DNA from: Strigamia acuminata
Taxonomy: Eukaryota > Arthropoda > Chilopoda > Geophilomorpha > Linotaeniidae
DNA: 64,000 nt
Reading direction: 5' to 3'
Assembly: GCA_949358305.1 (NCBI GenBank)
Contig: CASHSZ010000139.1
Coordinates: forward strand, 62,001-126,000
The notes below the pieces were generated by a model that was not told the DNA's origin, did no database searches, and was given only the letters and a program-made list of their open reading frames with translations. A program made the position numbers and the translations under genes. Shown piece after piece: positions 39,245 through 52,617 of the stretch (position 1 is its first letter; each line of letters begins with the position of its first letter).

Positions 39245-42205
39245 GAAAAAAAAATTTTGAGCTCATTTCACATCGCAGTTGACTTAGCACAAACACCACA
39301 AGACCAATGTCTCTGAATGTTCAGAAATAGTGTTTAAACCTTAGTAGAAGCCTTCAATATAAGTTTTAGCAACACCCAAGCAATAAATTTTGAAAAAAAA
39401 ATTTTGAGCTTATTTTACATCACAGTTGACTTAGCACAAACACCACAAGACCAATGTCTCTGAATGTTCAGAAATAGTGTTTAAACCTTAGTAGAAGGCT
39501 CCAATGTAAGTTTTAGAAACATCCAACCAATGATTTGGGAGAATAGACTTTTGATCTCATCACAGTTGACTTAGCACAAACACCACAAGACCAATGTCTC
39601 TGAATGTTCAGAAATAGTGTTTAAACCTTAGTAGAAGGCTCCAATGTAAGTTTTAGAAACATCCAACCAATGATTTGGGAGAATAGACTTTTGATCTCAT
39701 CACAGTTGACTTAGCACAAACACCACAAGACCAATGTCTCTGAATGTTCAGAAATAGTGTTTAAACCTTAGTAGAAGGCTCCAATGTAAGTTTTAGAAAC
39801 ATCCAACCGATGATTTGGGAGAATAAACTTTTGATCTCATCACAGTTGACTTAGCACAAACACCACAAGACCAATGTCTCTGAATGTTCAGAAATAGTGT
39901 TTAAACCTTAGTAGAAGGCTCCAATGTAAGTTTTAGAAACATCCAACCAATGATTTGGGAGAATAGATTTTTGATCTCATCACAGTTGACTTAGCACAAA
40001 CACCACAAGTCCAATGTCTCTGAATGTTTAGAAATAGTTTTTAAACCTTAGTAGAAGCCTTCAATATACGTTTTAGCAACACCCAAGCAATAAATTTTGA
40101 AAAAAAAATTTTGAGCATATTTCACATCGCAGTTGACTTAGCACAAACACCACAAGACCAATGTCTCTGAATGTTTAGAAATAGTGTTTAAACCTTAGTA
40201 GAAGGCTCCAATGTAAGTTTTAGAAACATCCAACCGATGATTTGGGAGAATAGACTTTTGATCTCATCACAGTTGACTTAGCACAAACACCACAAGACCA
40301 ATGTCTCTGAATGTTCAGAAATAGTGTTTAAACCTTAGTAGAAGGCTCCAATGTAAGTTTTAGAAACATCCAACCGATGATTTGGGAGAATAGACTTTTG
40401 ATCTCATCACAGTTGACTTAGCACAAACACCACAAGACCAATGTCTCTGAATGTTCAGAAATAGTGTTTAAACCCTAGTAGAAAGCTCCAATGTAAGTTT
40501 TAGAAACATCCAACCAATGATTTGGGAGAATAGACTTTTGATCTCATCACAGTTGACTTAGCACAAACACCACAAGACCAATGTCTCTGAATGTTCAGAA
40601 ATAGTGTTTAAACCTTAGTAGAAGGCTCCAATGTAAGTTTTAGAAACATCCAACCGATGATTTGGGAGAATAGACTTTTGATCTCATCACAGTTGACTTA
40701 GCACAAACACCACAAGACCAATGTCTCTGAATGTTCAGAAATAGTGTTTAAACCTTAGTAGAAGCCTTCAATGTAAGTTTTAGCAACATCCAAGCGATGA
40801 TTTGGGAGAATAGACTTTTGATCTCATCACAGTTGACTTAGCACAAACACCACAAGACCAATGTCTCTGAATGTTCAGAAATAGTGTTTAAACCTTAGTA
40901 GAAGGTTCCAATGTAAGTTTTAGAAACATCCAACCGATGATTTGGGAGAATAGACTTTTGATCTCATCACAGTTGACTTAGCACAAACACCACAAGACCA
41001 ATGTCTCTGAATGTTCAGAAATAGTGTTTAAACCTTAGTAGAAGGTTCCAATGTAAGTTTTAGAAACATCCAACCGATGATTTGGGAGAATAGACTTTTG
41101 ATCTCATCACAGTTGACTTAGCACAAACACTACAAGACCAATGTCTCTGAATGTTCAGAAATAGTGTTTAAACCTTAGTAGAAGGCTCCAATGTAAGTTT
41201 TAGAAACATCCAACCGATGATTTGGGAGAATAGACTTTTGATCTCATCACAGTTGACTTAGCACAAACACCACAAGACCAATGTCTCTGAATGTTCAGAA
41301 ATAGTGTTTAAACCCTAGTAGAAAGCTCCAATGTAAGTTTTAGAAACATCCAACCAATGATTTGGGAGAATAGACTTTTGATCTCATCACAGTTGACTTA
41401 GCACAAACACCACAAGACCAATGTCTCTGAATGTTCAGAAATAGTGTTTAAACCTTAGTAGAAGGCTCCAATGTAAGTTTTAGAAACATCCAACCGATGA
41501 TTTGGGAGAATAGACTTTTGATCTCATCACAGTTGACTTAGCACAAACACCACAAGACCAATGTCTCTGAATGTTCAGAAATAGTGTTTAAACCTTAGTA
41601 GAAGCCTTCAATGTAAGTTTTAGCAACATCCAAGCGATGATTTGGGAGAATAGACTTTTGATCTCATCACAGTTGACTTAGCACAAACACCACAAGACCA
41701 ATGTCTCTGAATGTTCAGAAATAGTGTTTAAACCTTAGTAGAAGGTTCCAATGTAAGTTTTAGAAACATCCAACCGATGATTTGGGAGAATAGACTTTTG
41801 ATCTCATCACAGTTGACTTAGCACAAACACCACAAGACCAATGTCTCTGAATGTTCAGAAATAGTGTTTAAACCTTAGTAGAAGGTTCCAATGTAAGTTT
41901 TAGAAACATCCAACCGATGATTTGGGAGAATAGACTTTTGATCTCATCACAGTTGACTTAGCACAAACACTACAAGACCAATGTCTCTGAATGTTCAGAA
42001 ATAGTGTTTAAACCTTAGTAGAAGGCTCCAATGTAAGTTTTAGAAACATCCAACCGATGATTTGGGAGAATAGACTTTTGATCTCATCACAGTTGACTTA
42101 GCACAAACACCACAAGACCAATGTCTCTGAATGTTCAGAAATAGTGTTTAAACTTTAGTAGAAGGCTCCAATGTAAGTTTTAGCAACACCCAAGCAATAA
42201 ATTTT
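39245..42205 (-). repeat. 2961-bp higher-order repeat (21-mer)
   Basis: A-tract centres 39245, 39392 and 40099 recur at 42206, 42353 and 43060, a shift of 2961 bp = 3x147 + 18x140. The next equivalent trio begins at 45587, 3381 bp later, i.e. with exactly three extra 140-bp monomers. Marker ACCCTAGTAG at 40472 also shifts by about 2961 to 43433. Confidence 0.85.
40440..42119 (-). repeat. 840-bp (6-monomer) tandem subduplication inside the HOR
   Basis: The monomer series marked by ACCCTAGTAG, CCGATGA, GCCTTC, GGTTCC, GGTTCC, CACTACAAG is present twice in a row (marker at 40472 and 41312, shift 840 = 6x140). The same doubled block occurs in the next HOR copy (about 43433 and 44273). Next to element 1 a shorter doubled form has its markers at 37231 and 37931, a shift of 700, so one monomer fewer. 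Confidence 0.8.
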
Positions 42206-45200
42206 GAAAAAAAAATTTTGAGCTCATTTCACATCGCAGTTGACTTAGCACAAACACCACAAGACCAATGTCTCTGAATGTTCAGAAATAGTGTTTAAAC
42301 CTTAGTAGAAGCCTTCAATATAAGTTTTAGCAACACCCAAGCAATAAATTTTGAAAAAAAAATTTTGAGCTTATTTTACATCACAGTTGACTTAGCACAA
42401 ACACCACAAGACCAATGTCTCTGAATGTTCAGAAATAGTGTTTAAACCTTAGTAGAAGGCTCCAATGTAAGTTTTAGAAACATCCAACCAATGATTTGGG
42501 AGAATAGACTTTTGATCTCATCACAGTTGACTTAGCACAAACACCACAAGACCAATGTCTCTGAATGTTCAGAAATAGTGTTTAAACCTTAGTAGAAGGC
42601 TCCAATGTAAGTTTTAGAAACATCCAACCAATGATTTGGGAGAATAGACTTTTGATCTCATCACAGTTGACTTAGCACAAACACCACAAGACCAATGTCT
42701 CTGAATGTTCAGAAATAGTGTTTAAACCTTAGTAGAAGGCTCCAATGTAAGTTTTAGAAACATCCAACCGATGATTTGGGAGAATAAACTTTTGATCTCA
42801 TCACAGTTGACTTAGCACAAACACCACAAGACCAATGTCTCTGAATGTTCAGAAATAGTGTTTAAACCTTAGTAGAAGGCTCCAATGTAAGTTTTAGAAA
42901 CATCCAACCAATGATTTGGGAGAATAGATTTTTGATCTCATCACAGTTGACTTAGCACAAACACCACAAGTCCAATGTCTCTGAATGTTTAGAAATAGTT
43001 TTTAAACCTTAGTAGAAGCCTTCAATATACGTTTTAGCAACACCCAAGCAATAAATTTTGAAAAAAAAATTTTGAGCATATTTCACATCGCAGTTGACTT
43101 AGCACAAACACCACAAGACCAATGTCTCTGAATGTTTAGAAATAGTGTTTAAACCTTAGTAGAAGGCTCCAATGTAAGTTTTAGAAACATCCAACCGATG
43201 ATTTGGGAGAATAGACTTTTGATCTCATCACAGTTGACTTAGCACAAACACCACAAGACCAATGTCTCTGAATGTTCAGAAATAGTGTTTAAACCTTAGT
43301 AGAAGGCTCCAATGTAAGTTTTAGAAACATCCAACCGATGATTTGGGAGAATAGACTTTTGATCTCATCACAGTTGACTTAGCACAAACACCACAAGACC
43401 AATGTCTCTGAATGTTCAGAAATAGTGTTTAAACCCTAGTAGAAAGCTCCAATGTAAGTTTTAGAAACATCCAACCAATGATTTGGGAGAATAGACTTTT
43501 GATCTCATCACAGTTGACTTAGCACAAACACCACAAGACCAATGTCTCTGAATGTTCAGAAATAGTGTTTAAACCTTAGTAGAAGGCTCCAATGTAAGTT
43601 TTAGAAACATCCAACCGATGATTTGGGAGAATAGACTTTTGATCTCATCACAGTTGACTTAGCACAAACACCACAAGACCAATGTCTCTGAATGTTCAGA
43701 AATAGTGTTTAAACCTTAGTAGAAGCCTTCAATGTAAGTTTTAGCAACATCCAAGCGATGATTTGGGAGAATAGACTTTTGATCTCATCACAGTTGACTT
43801 AGCACAAACACCACAAGACCAATGTCTCTGAATGTTCAGAAATAGTGTTTAAACCTTAGTAGAAGGTTCCAATGTAAGTTTTAGAAACATCCAACCGATG
43901 ATTTGGGAGAATAGACTTTTGATCTCATCACAGTTGACTTAGCACAAACACCACAAGACCAATGTCTCTGAATGTTCAGAAATAGTGTTTAAACCTTAGT
44001 AGAAGGTTCCAATGTAAGTTTTAGAAACATCCAACCGATGATTTGGGAGAATAGACTTTTGATCTCATCACAGTTGACTTAGCACAAACACTACAAGACC
44101 AATGTCTCTGAATGTTCAGAAATAGTGTTTAAACCTTAGTAGAAGGCTCCAATGTAAGTTTTAGAAACATCCAACCGATGATTTGGGAGAATAGACTTTT
44201 GATCTCATCACAGTTGACTTAGCACAAACACCACAAGACCAATGTCTCTGAATGTTCAGAAATAGTGTTTAAACCCTAGTAGAAAGCTCCAATGTAAGTT
44301 TTAGAAACATCCAACCAATGATTTGGGAGAATAGACTTTTGATCTCATCACAGTTGACTTAGCACAAACACCACAAGACCAATGTCTCTGAATGTTCAGA
44401 AATAGTGTTTAAACCTTAGTAGAAGGCTCCAATGTAAGTTTTAGAAACATCCAACCGATGATTTGGGAGAATAGACTTTTGATCTCATCACAGTTGACTT
44501 AGCACAAACACCACAAGACCAATGTCTCTGAATGTTCAGAAATAGTGTTTAAACCTTAGTAGAAGCCTTCAATGTAAGTTTTAGCAACATCCAAGCGATG
44601 ATTTGGGAGAATAGACTTTTGATCTCATCACAGTTGACTTAGCACAAACACCACAAGACCAATGTCTCTGAATGTTCAGAAATAGTGTTTAAACCTTAGT
44701 AGAAGGTTCCAATGTAAGTTTTAGAAACATCCAACCGATGATTTGGGAGAATAGACTTTTGATCTCATCACAGTTGACTTAGCACAAACACCACAAGACC
44801 AATGTCTCTGAATGTTCAGAAATAGTGTTTAAACCTTAGTAGAAGGTTCCAATGTAAGTTTTAGAAACATCCAACCGATGATTTGGGAGAATAGACTTTT
44901 GATCTCATCACAGTTGACTTAGCACAAACACTACAAGACCAATGTCTCTGAATGTTCAGAAATAGTGTTTAAACCTTAGTAGAAGGCTCCAATGTAAGTT
45001 TTAGAAACATCCAACCGATGATTTGGGAGAATAGACTTTTGATCTCATCACAGTTGACTTAGCACAAACACCACAAGACCAATGTCTCTGAATGTTCAGA
45101 AATAGTGTTTAAACTTTAGTAGAAGGCTCCAATGTAAGTTTTAGAAACATTCAACCGATGATTTGGGAGAATAGACTTTTGACCTCATCACAGTTGACTT

Positions 45201-45586
45201 AGCACAAACACCACAAGACCAATGTCTCTGAATGTTCAGAAATAGTGTTTAAACCTTAGTAGAAGGCTCCAATGTAAGTTTTAGAAACATCCAACCAATG
45301 ATTTGGGAGAATAGACTTTTGATCTCATCACAGTTGACTTAGCACAAACACCACAAGACCAATGTCTCTGAATGTTCAGAAATAGTGTTTAAACCTTAGT
45401 AGAAGGCTCCAATGTAAGTTTTAGAAACATCCAACCGATGATTTGGGAGAATAGACTTTTGATCTCATCACAGTTGACTTAGCACAAACACCACAAGTCC
45501 AATGTCTCTGAATGTTCAGAAATAGTGTTTAAACCTTAGTAGAAGCCTTCAATATAAGTTTTAGCAACACCCAAGCAATAAATTTT

Positions 45587-48500
45587 GAAAAAAAAATTTT
45601 GAGCTCATTTCACATCGCAGTTGACTTAGCACAAACACCACAAGACCAATGTCTCTGAATGTTCAGAAATAGTGTTTAAACCTTAGTAGAAGCCTTCAAT
45701 ATAAGTTTTAGCAACACCCAAGCAATAAATTTTGAAAAAAAAATTTTGAGCTTATTTTACATCACAGTTGACTTAGCACAAACACCACAAGACCAATGTC
45801 TCTGAATGTTCAGAAATAGTGTTTAAACCTTAGTAGAAGGCTCCAATGTAAGTTTTAGAAACATCCAACCAATGATTTGGGAGAATAGACTTTTGATCTC
45901 ATCACAGTTGACTTAGCACAAACACCACAAGTCCAATGTCTCTGAATGTTTAGAAATAGTTTTTAAACCTTAGTAGAAGCCTTCAATATACGTTTTAGCA
46001 ACACCCAAGCAATAAATTTTGAAAAAAAAATTTTGAGCATATTTCACATCGCAGTTGACTTAGCACAAACACCACAAGACCAATGTCTCTGAATGTTTAG
46101 AAATAGTGTTTAAACCTTAGTAGAAGGCTCCAATGTAAGTTTTAGAAACATCCAACCGATGATTTGGGAGAATAGACTTTTGATCTCATCACAGTTGACT
46201 TAGCACAAACACTACAAGACCAATGTCTCTGAATGTTCAGAAATAGTGTTTAAACCTTAGTAGAAGGCTCCAATGTAAGTTTTAGAAACATCCAACCGAT
46301 GATTTGGGAGAATAGACTTTTGATCTCATCACAGTTGACTTAGCACAAACACCACAAGACCAATGTCTCTGAATGTTCAGAAATAGTGTTTAAACCCTAG
46401 TAGAAAGCTCCAATGTAAGTTTTAGAAACATCCAACCAATGATTTGGGAGAATAGACTTTTGATCTCATCACAGTTGACTTAGCACAAACACCACAAGAC
46501 CAATGTCTCTGAATGTTCAGAAATAGTGTTTAAACCTTAGTAGAAGGCTCCAATGTAAGTTTTAGAAACATCCAACCGATGATTTGGGAGAATAGACTTT
46601 TGATCTCATCACAGTTGACTTAGCACAAACACCACAAGACCAATGTCTCTGAATGTTCAGAAATAGTGTTTAAACCTTAGTAGAAGCCTTCAATGTAAGT
46701 TTTAGCAACATCCAAGCGATGATTTGGGAGAATAGACTTTTGATCTCATCACAGTTGACTTAGCACAAACACCACAAGACCAATGTCTCTGAATGTTCAG
46801 AAATAGTGTTTAAACCTTAGTAGAAGGTTCCAATGTAAGTTTTAGAAACATCCAACCGATGATTTGGGAGAATAGACTTTTGATCTCATCACAGTTGACT
46901 TAGCACAAACACCACAAGACCAATATCTCTGAATGTTCAGAAATAGTGTTTAAACCTTAGTAGAAGGTTCCAATGTAAGTTTTAGAAACATCCAACCGAT
47001 GATTTGGGAGAATAGACTTTTGATCTCATCACAGTTGACTTAGCACAAACACTACAAGACCAATGTCTCTGAATGTTCAGAAATAGTGTTTAAACCTTAG
47101 TAGAAGGCTCCAATGTAAGTTTTAGAAACATCCAACCGATGATTTGGGAGAATAGACTTTTGATCTCATCACAGTTGACTTAGCACAAACACCACAAGAC
47201 CAATGTCTCTGAATGTTCAGAAATAGTGTTTAAACTTTAGTAGAAGGCTCCAATGTAAGTTTTAGAAACATTCAACCGATGATTTGGGAGAATAGACTTT
47301 TGACCTCATCACAGTTGACTTAGCACAAACACCACAAGACCAATGTCTCTGAATGTTCAGAAATAGTGTTTAAACCTTAGTAGAAGGCTCCAATGTAAGT
47401 TTTAGAAACATCCAACCAATGATTTGGGAGAATAGACTTTTGATCTCATCACAGTTGACTTAGCACAAACACCACAAGACCAATGTCTCTGAATGTTCAG
47501 AAATAGTGTTTAAACCTTAGTAGAAGGCTCCAATGTAAGTTTTAGAAACATCCAACCGATGATTTGGGAGAATAGACTTTTGATCTCATCACAGTTGACT
47601 TAGCACAAACACCACAAGTCCAATGTCTCTGAATGTTCAGAAATAGTGTTTAAACCTTAGTAGAAGCCTTCAATATAAGTTTTAGCAACACCCAAGCAAT
47701 AAATTTTGAAAAAAAAATTTTGAGCTCATTTCACATCGCAGTTGACTTAGCACAAACACCACAAGACCAATGTCTCTGAATGTTCAGAAATAGTGTTTAA
47801 ACCTTAGTAGAAGCCTTCAATATAAGTTTTAGCAACACCCAAGCAATAAATTTTGAAAAAAAAATTTTGAGCTTATTTTACATCACAGTTGACTTAGCAC
47901 AAACACCACAAGACCAATGTCTCTGAATGTTCAGAAATAGTGTTTAAACCTTAGTAGAAGGCTCCAATGTAAGTTTTAGAAACATCCAACCAATGATTTG
48001 GGAGAATAGACTTTTGATCTCATCACAGTTGACTTAGCACAAACACCACAAGTCCAATGTCTCTGAATGTTTAGAAATAGTTTTTAAACCTTAGTAGAAG
48101 CCTTCAATATACGTTTTAGCAACACCCAAGCAATAAATTTTGAAAAAAAAATTTTGAGCATATTTCACATCGCAGTTGACTTAGCACAAACACCACAAGA
48201 CCAATGTCTCTGAATGTTTAGAAATAGTGTTTAAACCTTAGTAGAAGGCTCCAATGTAAGTTTTAGAAACATCCAACCGATGATTTGGGAGAATAGACTT
48301 TTGATCTCATCACAGTTGACTTAGCACAAACACCACAAGACCAATGTCTCTGAATGTTCAGAAATAGTGTTTAAACCTTAGTAGAAGGCTCCAATGTAAG
48401 TTTTAGAAACATCCAACCGATGATTTGGGAGAATAGACTTTTGATCTCATCACAGTTGACTTAGAACAAACACCACAAGACCAATGTCTCTGAATGTTCA

Positions 48501-49828
48501 GAAATAGTGTTTAAACCCTAGTAGAAAGCTCCAATGTAAGTTTTAGAAACATCCAACCAATGATTTGGGAGAATAGACTTTTGATCTCATCACAGTTGAC
48601 TTAGCACAAACACCACAAGACCAATGTCTCTGAATGTTCAGAAATAGTGTTTAAACCTTAGTAGAAGGCTCCAATGTAAGTTTTAGAAACATCCAACCGA
48701 TGATTTGGGAGAATAGACTTTTGATCTCATCACAGTTGACTTAGCACAAACACCACAAGACCAATGTCTCTGAATGTTCAGAAATAGTGTTTAAACCTTA
48801 GTAGAAGCCTTCAATGTAAGTTTTAGCAACATCCAAGCGATGATTTGGGAGAATAGACTTTTGATCTCATCACAGTTGACTTAGCACAAACACCACAAGA
48901 CCAATGTCTCTGAATGTTCAGAAATAGTGTTTAAACCTTAGTAGAAGGTTCCAATGTAAGTTTTAGAAACATCCAACCGATGATTTGGGAGAATAGACTT
49001 TTGATCTCATCACAGTTGACTTAGCACAAACACCACAAGACCAATGTCTCTGAATGTTCAGAAATAGTGTTTAAACCTTAGTAGAAGGTTCCAATGTAAG
49101 TTTTAGAAACATCCAACCGATGATTTGGGAGAATAGACTTTTGATCTCATCACAGTTGACTTAGCACAAACACTACAAGACCAATGTCTCTGAATGTTCA
49201 GAAATAGTGTTTAAACCTTAGTAGAAGGCTCCAATGTAAGTTTTAGAAACATCCAACCGATGATTTGGGAGAATAGACTTTTGATCTCATCACAGTTGAC
49301 TTAGCACAAACACCACAAGACCAATGTCTCTGAATGTTCAGAAATAGTGTTTAAACTTTAGTAGAAGGCTCCAATGTAAGTTTTAGAAACATTCAACCGA
49401 TGATTTGGGAGAATAGACTTTTGACCTCATCACAGTTGACTTAGCACAAACACCACAAGACCAATGTCTCTGAATGTTCAGAAATAGTGTTTAAACCTTA
49501 GTAGAAGGCTCCAATGTAAGTTTTAGAAACATCCAACCAATGATTTGGGAGAATAGACTTTTGATCTCATCACAGTTGACTTAGCACAAACACCACAAGA
49601 CCAATGTCTCTGAATGTTCAGAAATAGTGTTTAAACCTTAGTAGAAGGCTCCAATGTAAGTTTTAGAAACATCCAACCGATGATTTGGGAGAATAGACTT
49701 TTGATCTCATCACAGTTGACTTAGCACAAACACCACAAGTCCAATGTCTCTGAATGTTCAGAAATAGTGTTTAAACCTTAGTAGAAGCCTTCAATATAAG
49801 TTTTAGCAACACCCAAGCAATAAATTTT
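45587..49828 (-). repeat. Two tandem 2121-bp higher-order repeats (15-mer)
   Basis: A-tract trios at 45587/45734/46021, 47708/47855/48142 and 49829/49976/50543. The first two steps are 2121 bp = 3x147 + 12x140. Within the trios the second gap is 287 bp in the first two copies and 567 bp in the third. Copies differ by single bases, for example CACTACAAG near 46210, CAATATCTC near 46921 and TTAGAACAAA near 48461. Confidence 0.85.
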
Positions 49829-52613
49829 GAAAAAAAAATTTTGAGCTCATTTCACATCGCAGTTGACTTAGCACAAACACCACAAGACCAATGTCTCTGA
49901 ATGTTCAGAAATAGTGTTTAAACCTTAGTAGAAGCCTTCAATATAAGTTTTAGCAACACCCAAGCAATAAATTTTGAAAAAAAAATTTTGAGCTTATTTT
50001 ACATCACAGTTGACTTAGCACAAACACCACAAGACCAATGTCTCTGAATGTTCAGAAATAGTGTTTAAACCTTAGTAGAAGGCTCCAATGTAAGTTTTAG
50101 AAACATCCAACCAATGATTTGGGAGAATAGACTTTTGATCTCATCACAGTTGACTTAGCACAAACACCACAAGACCAATGTCTCTGAATGTTCAGAAATA
50201 GTGTTTAAACCTTAGTAGAAGGCTCCAATGTAAGTTTTAGAAACATCCAACCGATGATTTGGGAGAATAGACTTTTGATCTCATCACAGTTGACTTAGCA
50301 CAAACACCACAAGACCAATGTCTCTGAATGTTCAGAAATAGTGTTTAAACTTTAGTAGAAGGCTCCAATGTAAGTTTTAGAAACATCCAACCAATGATTT
50401 GGGAGAATAGATTTTTGATCTCATCACAGTTGACTTAGCACAAACACCACAAGTCCAATGTCTCTGAATGTTTAGAAATAGTTTTTAAACCTTAGTAGAA
50501 GCCTTCAATATAAGTTTTAGCAACACCCAAGCAATAAATTTTGAAAAAAAAATTTTGAGCATATTTCACATCGCAGTTGACTTAGCACAAACATCACAAG
50601 ACCAATGTCTCTGAATGTTTAGAAATAGTGTTTAAACCTTAGTAGAAGGCTCCAATGTAAGTTTTAGAAACATCCAACCGATGATTTGGGAGAATAGACT
50701 TTTGATCTCATCACAGTTGACTTAGCACAAACACCACAAGACCAATGTCTCTGAATGTTCAGAAATAGTGTTTAAACCTTAGTAGAAGGCTCCAATGTAA
50801 GTTTTAGAAACATCCAACCGATGATTTGGGAGAATAGACTTTTGATCTCATCACAGTTGACTTAGCACAAACACCACAAGACCAATGTCTCTGAATGTTC
50901 AGAAATAGTGTTTAAACCTTAGTAGAAGGCTCCAATGTAAGTTTTAGAAACATCCAACCGATGATTTGGGAGAATAGACTTTTGACCTCATCACAGTTGA
51001 CTTAGCACAAACACCACAAGACCAATGTCTCTGAATGTTCAGAAATAGTGTTTAAACCTCAGTAGAAGGCTCCAATGTAAGTTTTAGAAACATCCAACCA
51101 ATGATTTGGGAGAATAGACTTTTGATCTCATCACAGTTGACTTAGCACAAACACCACAAGACCAATGTCTCTGAATGTTCAGAAATAGTGTTTAAACCTT
51201 AGTAGAACGCTCCAATGTAAGTTTTAGAAACATCCAACCGATGATTTGGGAGAATAGACTTTTGATCTCATCACAGTTGACTTAGCACAAACACCACAAG
51301 ACCAATGTCTCTGAATGTTCAGAAATAGTGTTTAAACCTTAGTAGAAGCCTTCAATGTAAGTTTTAGCAACATCCAAGCGATGATTTGGGAGAATAGACT
51401 TTTGATCTCATCACAGTTGACTTAGCACAAACACCACAAGACCAATGTCTCTGAATGTTCAGAAATAGTGTTTAAACCTTAGTAGAAGGTTCCAATGTAA
51501 GTTTTAGAAACATCCAACCGATGATTTGGGAGAATAGACTTTTGATCTCATCACAGTTGACTTAGCACAAACACCACAAGACCAATGTCTCTGAATGTTC
51601 AGAAATAGTGTTTAAACCTTAGTAGAAGGTTCCAATGTAAGTTTTAGAAACATCCAACCGATGATTTGGGAGAATAGACTTTTGATCTCATCACAGTTGA
51701 CTTAGCACAAACACTACAAGACCAATGTCTCTGAATGTTCAGAAATAGTGTTTAAACCTTAGTAGAAGGCTCCAATGTAAGTTTTAGAAACATCCAACCG
51801 ATGATTTGGGAGAATAGACTTTTGATCTCATCACAGTTGACTTAGCACAAACACCACAAGACCAATGTCTCTGAATGTTCAGAAATAGTGTTTAAACCTT
51901 AGTAGAAGGCTCCAATGTAAGTTTTAGAAACATCCAACCGATGATTTGGGAGAATAGACTTTTGATCTCATCACAGTTGACTTAGCACAAACACCACAAG
52001 ACCAATGTCTCTGAATGTTCAGAAATAGTGTTTAAACCTTAGTAGAAGGCTCCAATGTAAGTTTTAGAAACATCCAACCGATGATTTGGGAGAATAGACT
52101 TTTGACCTCATCACAGTTGACTTAGCACAAACACCACAAGACCAATGTCTCTGAATGTTCAGAAATAGTGTTTAAACCTTAGTAGAAGGCTCCAATGTAA
52201 GTTTTAGAAACATCCAACCAATGATTTGGGAGAATAGACTTTTGATCTCATCACAGTTGACTTAGCACAAACACCACAAGACCAATGTCTCTGAATGTTC
52301 AGAAATAGTGTTTAAACCTTAGTAGAAGGCTCCAATGTAAGTTTTAGAAACATCCAACCGATGATTTGGGAGAATAGACTTTTGATCTCATCACAGTTGA
52401 CTTAGCACAAACACCACAAGACCAATGTCTCTGAATGTTCAGAAATAGTGTTTAAACCTTAGTAGAAGCCTTCAATGTAAGTTTTAGCAACATCCAAGCG
52501 ATGATTTGGGAGAATAGACTTTTGATCTCATCACAGTTGACTTAGCACAAACACCACAAGACCAATGTCTCTGAATGTTCAGAAATAGTGTTTAAACCTT
52601 AGTAGAAGGTTCC

Positions 52614-52617
52614 AATG
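52614..52617. repeat. Target site duplication of element 2, left copy (AATG)
   Basis: AATG just left of the LTR equals AATG at 61372-61375. Joining the flanks restores TTCCAATGTAAGTTTT of the satellite. CAATGTAAG is present in most 140-bp monomers, so the motif alone is weak evidence. Confidence 0.8.

Larger units (their letters stand above)
37198..52617 (-). repeat. 140-bp satellite array, segment 3 (inverted polarity)
   Basis: About 109 monomers, same polarity as segment 2. Fifteen 147-bp A-tract monomers are centred at 39245, 39392, 40099, 42206, 42353, 43060, 45587, 45734, 46021, 47708, 47855, 48142, 49829, 49976 and 50543. All intervals fit 147+140n. A third A-tract subtype (GAGCTCATTTCACATCGCA) appears only here and is always directly followed by an A-tract monomer of the TTATTTTACATCACA subtype, 147 bp away. 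A further marker not seen in segments 1 and 2 is ACCCTAGTAGAAAGC (first at 37231). No genes. Confidence 0.97.
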
